The translations under genes and the position numbers were made by a program. DNA of 6,350 nucleotides, taken from positions 1 to 6,350 of the forward strand of contig JAFCCM010000103.1 of NCBI GenBank assembly GCA_017610225.1, given 5' to 3'. Shown here in pieces: positions 1 through 4,719 of the stretch. This DNA is from Candidatus Aenigmatarchaeota archaeon (GTDB lineage Archaea > Aenigmatarchaeota > Aenigmatarchaeia > CG10238-14). How positions within the stretch are numbered: the stretch's first letter is position 1; every line of letters begins with the position of its first letter. The notes beneath the pieces are model-generated. The model saw only the letters and a list, made by a program, of their open reading frames with translations. It ran no database searches and was not told where the DNA came from.

Positions 1-486
1 GGTGTATCTGAAGCAAACATAACAGCAGGTACAATAGCAACATTATATTCAACACTTGTTCGTGGAACAGATGTGAATGTAACAGATGAATTGAATGCAA
101 CATACGGAACAGTATCTGATTTAATATTCACAATAGCAAATGGAACACACGCAACAATAGCAACATTATATTCCACTTTGATAGATGCGACAACAGTTAA
201 CGCAGCAACTGGAAATGTAGTGGCTGTAAACGCAACAAACTTGAATGCAACAGGAAACTTGAATGCAACATACGGAACAATAGCTGATTTACATGTGACA
301 ACAGGAGAGATAACAAATGTTACAGCAACAGATTTGAATGTATCAGAAACAGTAATAATACCAACAGTAAGGATTCCAAATGCAGGAGTTACTGGACAAT
401 TATACTACAATAGTACATTTGACTGCTTGGCGTATTACAATTCAACAGATTGGAAATGCAGCAACGGAACAGTGCTAGTAGGATAG
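1..486 (+). CDS. Repetitive fibre-like surface protein, C-terminal part (5' end outside window)
   Basis: The frame is open from base 1 to the TAG at 484-486, giving 161 residues; the true start lies upstream, and the GTG at 73 is only an internal Val codon. The chain is a low-complexity series of short beta-type repeats (LNATYGTVSDL and LNATYGTIADL; TIATLYSTL twice) rich in Thr, Asn, Ala and Val. It contains 12 N-x-S/T sequons by my count, as expected for an N-glycosylated exported archaeal protein. The end has the pattern GQLYYNST...CLAYYNSTDWKC, resembling the 'GxLYYNT...L.YYNGT.W' motif common at the ends of tail-fibre-like and other trimeric beta-helical stalks; the similarity is by eye. 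No transmembrane anchor follows. Thr is almost always ACA and most codons end in A, unlike the T-ending codons of the gene at 3739. The next gene starts 13 nt after the stop, so the two are probably co-transcribed. Specific function unknown; adhesion or fibre is an inference. Confidence 0.8.
   Translation, partial: GVSEANITAGTIATLYSTLVRGTDVNVTDELNATYGTVSDLIFTIANGTHATIATLYSTLIDATTVNAATGNVVAVNATNLNATGNLNATYGTIADLHVTTGEITNVTATDLNVSETVIIPTVRIPNAGVTGQLYYNSTFDCLAYYNSTDWKCSNGTVLVG
31..291 (+). repeat. Dispersed in-frame repeats inside the fibre-like gene
   Basis: A 20-bp sequence beginning ACAATAGCAACATT occurs identically at 31-50 and 154-173, 123 nt (41 codons) apart. A 33-bp sequence beginning TTGAATGCAACATACGGAAC occurs at 91-123 and 259-291 with two mismatches, 168 nt (56 codons) apart. 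Both spacings keep the reading frame, so these are recently duplicated protein repeats rather than mobile DNA. Confidence 0.75.
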
Positions 487-494
487 GAGGGTGA
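486..494 (+). promoter_or_regulatory. Shine-Dalgarno site overlapping the upstream stop
   Basis: GGAGGGTGA begins at the last base of the upstream stop codon and lies 5 nt before the ATG at 500. It closely matches the archaeal consensus GGAGGTGA. Its place decides the start of the next gene: a GTG at 491 in the same frame lies inside the site and so is unlikely to be used. Overlap with the stop suggests translational coupling of the two genes. Confidence 0.75.
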
Positions 495-499
495 AGTCA

Positions 500-1294
500 A
501 TGGATAAAAAAAGACTTTGCCTATTTTTTGGTATTTTGTTAGCCGTAAGTACAGTGTTTGCAGGCGGAGTAACAATGGAAAAGGATACTGAATTACATGC
601 AACTAACTTGACGTTCAAAATAAACAATACTATAATGTTCGAAAGTCCAGTGAAAATATCAAATGATGGATATGCATTTTTTGGGACACAGAATTTTTCA
701 GTACTACAAAATACAGGCCAAATAAATATCACAGTTCTTAATCACACTAATTCTAGTGCGAGTTCAGGAACTAATTTTTGGTTTTTCATTGAAGGACAAA
801 ATGAAAATATTAACATAACCTTGAATAATATCCCTGGTGCAGTAAGAGGTTTGTCAGAAACAGATAGCAGTGGAACAAGTATAACATCAGACATCAATTC
901 AGTATTTTATGATAGTCATATTACATTTACTTTGAATGCGACTTCATCTGGAAAATATATAGAAGTTGGATTTTCTACCCCAACTACAACGACAATCTCT
1001 TCAGGAGGAGGAAGTGGTGGAGGTTCATCATCTTCTGCAACAACAACCATATCACAGGAAGAAGTAACAACAACCATATCACAGGAAGAAGTAACAACAA
1101 CCATATCACAGGAAGAAGTAACAACAACAACTATAGATACCATTACAGATGAAGAAACAAAACAACCATTTCCATTAAAAACAGTTACAATAGGAGTGTT
1201 AATCCTTGCGACATTGGCAGTAATATTTTGGTTACTTCAGTCATTGAAAGGAGAACAAAAACCAGAATCAGATAAATCAAAAAATCTAACTTAA
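500..1294 (+). CDS. Signal-peptide, stalked, C-terminally anchored surface protein
   Basis: 264 residues from the ATG at 500, chosen because a strong Shine-Dalgarno lies just upstream. Residues 1-21 (MDKKRLCLFFGILLAVSTVFA) form a classical signal peptide cut before GGV. Residues about 22-165 are a probable beta-sandwich domain with eight N-x-S/T sequons and no cysteine. Then come a Gly/Ser hinge (167-179), three identical nine-residue units TTTISQEEV (181-207), a Thr/acidic stretch, a transmembrane helix (about 229-249) and a short charged cytoplasmic tail. This is the layout of a type I membrane protein holding a glycosylated ectodomain off the membrane on an extended stalk. I do not recognise the ectodomain family. 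It probably forms an operon with the fibre-like gene before it and is followed by a poly-T terminator. Anchoring or displaying the neighbouring surface protein is possible but unproven. Confidence 0.85.
   Translation: MDKKRLCLFFGILLAVSTVFAGGVTMEKDTELHATNLTFKINNTIMFESPVKISNDGYAFFGTQNFSVLQNTGQINITVLNHTNSSASSGTNFWFFIEGQNENINITLNNIPGAVRGLSETDSSGTSITSDINSVFYDSHITFTLNATSSGKYIEVGFSTPTTTTISSGGGSGGGSSSSATTTISQEEVTTTISQEEVTTTISQEEVTTTTIDTITDEETKQPFPLKTVTIGVLILATLAVIFWLLQSLKGEQKPESDKSKNLT
1040..1120 (+). repeat. Three perfect 27-bp tandem repeats (stalk)
   Basis: The unit starting ACAACAACCATATCACAG is repeated exactly three times with period 27 (1040-1066, 1067-1093, 1094-1120), encoding (TTTISQEEV)x3. 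Exact identity, including silent positions, points to recent expansion; the copy number probably varies between strains and would change stalk length without breaking the frame. Confidence 0.95.
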
Positions 1295-1311
1295 CTTTTT
1301 TTTCTTTTTTT
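1295..1311 (+). terminator. Poly-T archaeal terminator
   Basis: Directly after the stop codon come eight Ts, one C and seven more Ts on the coding strand, followed by a further T-rich stretch to about 1326. Archaeal RNA polymerase terminates at such T tracts without needing a hairpin, and no stem is seen here. Confidence 0.7.
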
Positions 1312-1390
1312 AATTTTCTCTTTTATAGGAATGCTTCTATTCTCAGAAGTTGAAAAAGTTATTTAGTTAAGCAATTAACGAGGGGTGTAA

Positions 1391-1646
1391 TTGAATAAAA
1401 AATTAATTATTTCTATACGATTATAAATAAAGAAAACACAAATCACCGTTTTTGCGGAAAATTGTTGGGATTATAGTAATACTGATGAGGCAACTTGTGA
1501 AGTAACATCAGGGTTAGATTGTACTTGGCATGAAGATCCTTGGGGTAGTTGGTTAGTCCAAAGATTCCAGCATCCTGTCTCTTCTAGATAGAATCGAGAA
1601 AGATTTAGAACAAAAACCAAGCAGAAGGTCTAGAAAAGAGAAATAA
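1391..1646 (+). pseudogene. Degraded small secreted Cys/Trp-rich protein
   Basis: A Shine-Dalgarno-like GAGGGGTG (1380-1387) precedes TTG at 1391, which reads MNKKLIISIRL, a signal-peptide start, then hits an in-frame TAA at 1424-1426. The same frame resumes with IKKTQITVFA (a good signal-peptidase end) and then CWDYSNTDEATCEVTSGLDC and TWHEDPWGSW up to TAG at 1589-1591. The pattern CW.Y....C....C.WH...W is a recurrent Cys-rich repeat of secreted DPANN proteins, where the last W is usually followed by C; here it is L. From 1557 the frame ending at TAA 1644-1646 reads as an Arg/Lys/Glu-rich tail (LLDRIEKDLEQKPSRRSRKE), suggesting a frameshift near 1553-1575. Both lesions together point to a dead gene. 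Reading the tail as part of the same gene is less certain than the first part. Recoding of the TAA is unlikely. Confidence 0.55.
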
Positions 1647-1654
1647 AGAAGAAT
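1633..1654 (-). terminator. Possible pyrimidine-rich terminator of the minus-strand gene
   Basis: On the minus strand, about 20 nt after the stop of the gene at 1672-2364, the sequence is almost all T and C (TTCTTTATTTCTCTTTTC). This is a plausible weak archaeal termination tract, but it also lies inside the coding-like tail of the decayed gene. Confidence 0.3.
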
Positions 1655-1671
1655 ATTATCAACTAAGTACT

Positions 1672-2364
1672 TTAATTCCTAGAAATTTCAACTCCATTCA
1701 ACTTCATCTTATCGAACTGTCCGGTAATTGTAAGGGAATTATTCACCTGCTCAATATCTCCAGCAAAGTTAATCAATTCTAACTGGTCACCACTTAACAT
1801 AAGACTACCTCCAGTCAGTTGGGGACATCTAAGTGAACCAGAAACTGATGATAATACAAGTTTATCTTTTTTCACATCTTCAATTCTATAACTGATAGGT
1901 TCACCAACAACTAAAAGGTCAATATCTGGGTTGTTAATTTCCATGCTATTGAGTTTTAAAAAAGTTGTTTTTCCATCAATTTTTATATTACCGTTTCTGA
2001 AAAAAGTTATATCCCCGATCAAACCTTCTACTTTTATATCAATTTCTCTATCATCAAATTTAATACCGCTATTAAGGACTGATAATACTTCATAATTTAA
2101 TCTCCCTTGAAAACCATTCCCATTTACAGGAATTTCCAGATCATTTAAACTAGATGGATTAACACCTGTTAAAGAAATATCGAATTTTCCTATGTTTGTT
2201 ATACTTTTACCTTTTGTTATTTTTCCAGTGATTGTTTTAAGAAAAGAACCCATAGGCTTTGTGTAATTTCCTGTTATTTTTTGACCTTTGGGGGTGAATA
2301 ACAATAATCCTACTATCGCGAAGATTATGAATAGGCTTAGGATTGCTTTGAAGTTGATATGCAT
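1672..2364 (-). CDS. Membrane-anchored beta-rich protein of unknown function
   Basis: 230 residues from the ATG at 2364 (reverse strand) to TAA at 1674-1672. Residues 7-23 (ILSLFIIFAIVGLLLF) form one N-terminal transmembrane anchor; the remainder should lie outside the membrane. After a basic Thr/Lys linker (25-55), the chain is a regular alternation of short hydrophobic strands and Gly/Asn/Asp turns (for example IDIKVEGLIGDITF, NIKIDGKTTFLKLN, LTITGQFDKMKLNGVEI), as in a long repetitive beta-sheet. There is only one cysteine and no visible catalytic motif. The shape recalls LptA/AsmA-like extended beta-sheets, but I cannot assign it to a family. It diverges from the DUF1512 gene across 58 bp. 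The TATA palindrome centre is about 25 nt from its ATG, so the mRNA may be leaderless; an AGGA 6 nt upstream of the ATG is the only Shine-Dalgarno candidate. The gene looks intact. Confidence 0.8.
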   Translation of the reverse strand: MHINFKAILSLFIIFAIVGLLLFTPKGQKITGNYTKPMGSFLKTITGKITKGKSITNIGKFDISLTGVNPSSLNDLEIPVNGNGFQGRLNYEVLSVLNSGIKFDDREIDIKVEGLIGDITFFRNGNIKIDGKTTFLKLNSMEINNPDIDLLVVGEPISYRIEDVKKDKLVLSSVSGSLRCPQLTGGSLMLSGDQLELINFAGDIEQVNNSLTITGQFDKMKLNGVEISRN

Positions 2365-2381
2365 ATAAATCCTATATAACT

Positions 2382-2395
2382 TTATAATATTATAA
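2382..2395. promoter_or_regulatory. Palindromic TATA element between divergent genes
   Basis: TTATAATATTATAA is a perfect 14-bp palindrome in the 58-bp gap between the two divergent starts. Its centre is 24-25 nt from the minus-strand ATG (2364) and 34-35 nt from the plus-strand ATG (2423). With archaeal initiation usually about 25-27 nt from the TATA centre, it could drive a leaderless minus transcript and a plus transcript with a leader of only about 8 nt. Sharing one box would mean the two genes compete for or share TBP. Confidence 0.55.
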
Positions 2396-2422
2396 TTAGT
2401 TAAAGTTTATGTGGTGTTAAAA

Positions 2423-3601
2423 ATGAGTATGTTTTCGGGTGACTTACTATCGCAAATGATCAATATGTTTATGTGGATATTTGTTCTTGGATTTGTTTTT
2501 CCTAAGTTGATAGTTTATCAGATGCTTGTTAAATTAGAACAGGCCACTATGAAACTAGAAGCCATGAGCAGAAAAGCCCAAAAGACAGTCCTTGGGAAGA
2601 TAAGTAAAAAACCAGATAAAAAACTAAAAAACCAAGTCAAAAATTTCATGGAGTTTTTTGCAATACCTCCTGTTGGTCTAGATCCATATGGTATTGTGAA
2701 GAAATTCGATCATCTGGTGAAGCAGGAGAAAGACAGGTTCAAGTATTTTGTGAATCAAATATCACCTAAATCTAGTGAAGAAGAAAAAGCAAATATAATG
2801 ATGGGTCTGTCAGGATCAATGGGATTATATCAATTGACAAAAATAGTCAGGCATTTTCTTGAATTAACAAAGAAGACTAAAAGCCAGTATTATGCAATGA
2901 TGCTTCAGATGCAGTTACCATTGATTGAAAGGATTGCAAAATCATTAGTTTATGGAACAGAGGCTTTGAGTAATGGTTGGGTTATTGGAGATGGAATTGG
3001 TCCTTATGTTGCTGCTAATTATATTGGTAGTGACGAGGTAAAAGTAGACGAAGAGAATGCTGTCTCTAAGAAGAAACGGAAAGGAAGAGACATAATAATC
3101 ATAAAAGCGAAAGGTCCTGGTGGAAGAACTGGTAATCCTGGGAAGATTCTTGAGAAGTTGTCTAAGAAAATGAAAATTGCAAAAATAATAACAATTGACG
3201 CTGCTGCTAAGTTGGAGGGAGAGAAGACCGGTAGTGTTGCTGAGGGAGTGGGTGTGGCAATGGGTGGAATAGGAGTGGAAAGATATTATATAGAAGATGT
3301 TGCTGTCAAGAACAAGATACCTATTGATTCTATTATTGTTAAAATGAGTCAGGAAGAAGCCATAATGGCTATGAAGAAACCTATAATCGATGCAGTACCA
3401 GAGGTTATGAAGATACTTGATGAGACTGTTGTTAGGACAAAAGATAAGGGAGCGATTGTTATTATTGGTGTTGGTAATACTTCTGGTGTTGGTAATGATG
3501 GGAAGAATGCTAAAAAGACTGGGGAAGAAATCAGGAAGATAGCAGAGAAAATAGAAAGAAGAGAGAAGAAAAAAAAGAAGAGATTTAGGTTACCGTTTTA
3601 G
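2423..3601 (+). CDS. DUF1512 family conserved archaeal membrane-associated protein
   Basis: 392 residues from the ATG at 2423, the size I expect for this family. I chose this start because GGTG (2413-2416), matching part of the Shine-Dalgarno, lies 6 nt upstream; in-frame GTG at 2411 and 2414 would add four or three residues, and ATG at 2429 is also possible. Residues 8-31 form a transmembrane or membrane-inserted helix, typically followed in the family by Pro. A helical, Lys-rich middle (about 32-215) leads into an alpha/beta C-terminal domain beginning RDIIIIKAKGPGGRTGNPG (222-240), with Gly-rich turns at TGSVAEGVGVAMGGIG (269-284) and GVGNTSGVGNDG (349-360). The protein ends in a very basic tail (KKKKKRFRLPF). 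The Gly-rich loops and parallel-strand pattern suggest a ligand- or nucleotide-binding fold, but this is inference: no function is established to my knowledge. The gene appears intact. Confidence 0.9.
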   Translation: MSMFSGDLLSQMINMFMWIFVLGFVFPKLIVYQMLVKLEQATMKLEAMSRKAQKTVLGKISKKPDKKLKNQVKNFMEFFAIPPVGLDPYGIVKKFDHLVKQEKDRFKYFVNQISPKSSEEEKANIMMGLSGSMGLYQLTKIVRHFLELTKKTKSQYYAMMLQMQLPLIERIAKSLVYGTEALSNGWVIGDGIGPYVAANYIGSDEVKVDEENAVSKKKRKGRDIIIIKAKGPGGRTGNPGKILEKLSKKMKIAKIITIDAAAKLEGEKTGSVAEGVGVAMGGIGVERYYIEDVAVKNKIPIDSIIVKMSQEEAIMAMKKPIIDAVPEVMKILDETVVRTKDKGAIVIIGVGNTSGVGNDGKNAKKTGEEIRKIAEKIERREKKKKKRFRLPF

Positions 3602-3648
3602 GATTACTCAAACACTCTTGATAGGGTATAATTAATTAGACCATAAGG

Positions 3649-3656
3649 TATAAAAA
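3649..3656 (+). promoter_or_regulatory. Strong TATA-like box
   Basis: TATAAAAA, preceded by a purine-containing AAGG stretch, is the best TATA match in the 3602-3738 gap. Its centre is about 26 nt before the ATG at 3678, which would give a leaderless start there, or a leader of about 60 nt for the gene at 3739. Confidence 0.45.
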
Positions 3657-3677
3657 ATTGGATCATTGAACAATTAA

Positions 3678-3749
3678 ATGAACCAATATGGAGATGTAGC
3701 AACAAAACTTTTAATTACTAGAAATCAAAAAATAATATATGTTAAATAG
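3678..3749 (+). CDS. Possible 23-residue leaderless small ORF or gene remnant
   Basis: ATG at 3678 reads MNQYGDVATKLLITRNQK and stops at TAG 3747-3749, overlapping the next gene's start in another frame. A TATA-like box lies the right distance upstream for leaderless expression. The beginning (M.qYGdvAtk) recalls the first residues of small hypothetical proteins that start M.kYG.vA, such as DUF6979, so this could be the stub of such a gene, but a 23-codon match is weak. It might also be chance, or a short leader ORF affecting translation of the gene at 3739. Confidence 0.2.
   Translation: MNQYGDVATKLLITRNQKIIYVK
3709..3717 (+). promoter_or_regulatory. Candidate TATA box for the large secreted protein
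   Basis: TTTTAATTA, preceded by AAAAC (a possible BRE), is centred 26 nt before the ATG at 3739. As no Shine-Dalgarno precedes that ATG, a leaderless mRNA is plausible. The AT-rich context makes chance matches common. Confidence 0.35.
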
Positions 3750-4719
3750 GAAAATTGTTTTGGTTTGTCTTACGCTTTTGTTGTTTATTTCTTCTGTAGT
3801 GTTTGCTCTTAGTTTGGATGATGTTAGTACTGGTGGGAGTAATTTTTTTGATAATATTATGAGTTTTTTTAGAAATTTTTTTGGCATTCAATCGGAACCT
3901 CAATGTCATGCTGGATGTTGTGGTGCTATATGTGGTGGATGTCCTTCTGGTCAATTTTGTGATGTTGATAATGGTGCCTGTCCTGATGGAACTAGTTGTG
4001 GTCCTGGGGGGCAACATCTGGCGTGTGTTGGTGATCAATGTGTTAATGTACCTGGTGAAGGTGCTGATGAATGTAGTTCACATGGGGAATGTGGTGGTAT
4101 GACAACTACAACAGATGTTGGGGATGGTGATTGTACAGGTTATACTAATTGTTATTGTATTAATCCATCAACTGGAGGATGTTGTCCTCCTGAAACTTGT
4201 CCAGTAAGTGGTTTGGATTGTCATTTCGATGTTGATGCAGGTTCTTGTAGTTATGGTCAATACATGTTTTGTGGTTATGGAGGAAATGCTGAATGTAGAG
4301 GTGCACCAAATGATTGTCTTAATGGTTGTCATGAATCTTTAGGTAGTTGTCCTTCTGGATATAGTCATGAAGATTGGGATATTTCACAATCAGATTGTGA
4401 TTCAAGAGCATCAAGTCAGGGGAAACAAGCACATTTCATGTCAACATCTTCATATTCATGTCCAAATTGTGATAATCCAACAAAATGTTCCAGATGTTGT
4501 CTTGTGGCAGGATTACAATCAACTACAACCACATCACAATCAACTACAACCACATCACAATCAACTACAACCACATCACAATCAACTACAACCACATCAC
4601 AATCAACTACAACCACATCACAATCGAAAAACAAGAATGTTATTACTTGTCTATATACCCAAAAAAAAGTGAATATATCGAAGGAGAAGAAGTTGATTTG
4701 TGGGTTTATTTTCTTATAG
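3739..4719 (+). CDS. N-terminal part of large secreted Cys-rich surface protein (frameshifted)
   Basis: In this frame the protein has 326 residues. Residues 1-23 (MLNRKIVLVCLTLLLFISSVVFA) are a signal peptide. A Phe-rich amphipathic stretch follows (FFDNIMSFFRNFFGI, 36-50), then a domain of about 200 residues (56-255) with 31 cysteines by my count, presumably disulfide-bonded outside the cell. It includes ACVGDQCVNVPGEGADECSS, matching a C..xCv.v.G.G.deC pattern I know from DPANN surface proteins. Residues 261-295 are five copies of STTTTSQ. What follows, KNKNVITCLYTQKKVNISKE and a short hydrophobic end, does not look like a natural C-terminus. From about 4626 another frame gives far more convincing protein open to the window end, so the real gene most likely runs 3739 to beyond 6350 with a one-base loss near 4624-4637. 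As it stands the product would be a truncated, unanchored secreted protein. No Shine-Dalgarno is seen; the mRNA may be leaderless. Confidence 0.7.
   Translation: MLNRKIVLVCLTLLLFISSVVFALSLDDVSTGGSNFFDNIMSFFRNFFGIQSEPQCHAGCCGAICGGCPSGQFCDVDNGACPDGTSCGPGGQHLACVGDQCVNVPGEGADECSSHGECGGMTTTTDVGDGDCTGYTNCYCINPSTGGCCPPETCPVSGLDCHFDVDAGSCSYGQYMFCGYGGNAECRGAPNDCLNGCHESLGSCPSGYSHEDWDISQSDCDSRASSQGKQAHFMSTSSYSCPNCDNPTKCSRCCLVAGLQSTTTTSQSTTTTSQSTTTTSQSTTTTSQSTTTTSQSKNKNVITCLYTQKKVNISKEKKLICGFIFL
4519..4623 (+). repeat. Five perfect 21-bp tandem repeats (Thr-rich linker)
   Basis: The 21-bp unit beginning TCAACTACAACCACATCACA is repeated exactly five times, followed by a partial TC at 4624-4625. It encodes (STTTTSQ)x5, a probably O-glycosylated flexible linker between the Cys-rich domain and the next domain. 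Perfect identity implies recent expansion by slippage. As 21 is a multiple of three, copy-number change keeps the frame, so the frameshift just downstream needs another event. Its unit resembles the TTTISQEEV stalk of the gene at 500. Confidence 0.95.

Noticed and set aside
491..499. GTG at 491 as start of the anchored surface protein
   Set aside because: It lies inside the Shine-Dalgarno; the ATG at 500 has correct spacing and a normal signal peptide.
916..1143. Minus-strand Val-rich open frame
   Set aside because: It is the antisense image of the Thr-rich repeats (ACA/ACC gives GTT/GTG) and has no support as a gene; the same holds for 4416-4733.
1334..1349. Short hairpin CTTCT / AGAAG after the poly-T tract
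   Set aside because: A five-pair stem downstream of an already adequate T-tract terminator is not informative.
1424..1426. Read-through or recoded TAA in the Cys/Trp-rich gene
   Set aside because: TAA recoding is not known in such archaea, and polar residues interrupt the signal-peptide core around it, so damage is the simpler explanation.
1578..1641. Imperfect inverted repeat (TCTCTTCTAGA with TCTAGAAAAGAGA)
   Set aside because: It has a two-base bulge and a 40-nt loop in AT-rich DNA; it could be chance and lies within the decayed gene.
3602..3738. tRNA or structured RNA in the gap after DUF1512
   Set aside because: No cloverleaf, GTTC-like T loop or strong stem is visible; only TATA-like boxes and a micro-ORF.
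4519..4623. CRISPR-like direct repeats
   Set aside because: The units are contiguous with no spacers, are in frame and encode a Thr-rich linker.
4367..4672. Plus-strand His/Gln/Leu repeat frame
   Set aside because: It is an out-of-frame reading of the 21-bp array; no start signal and implausible composition.
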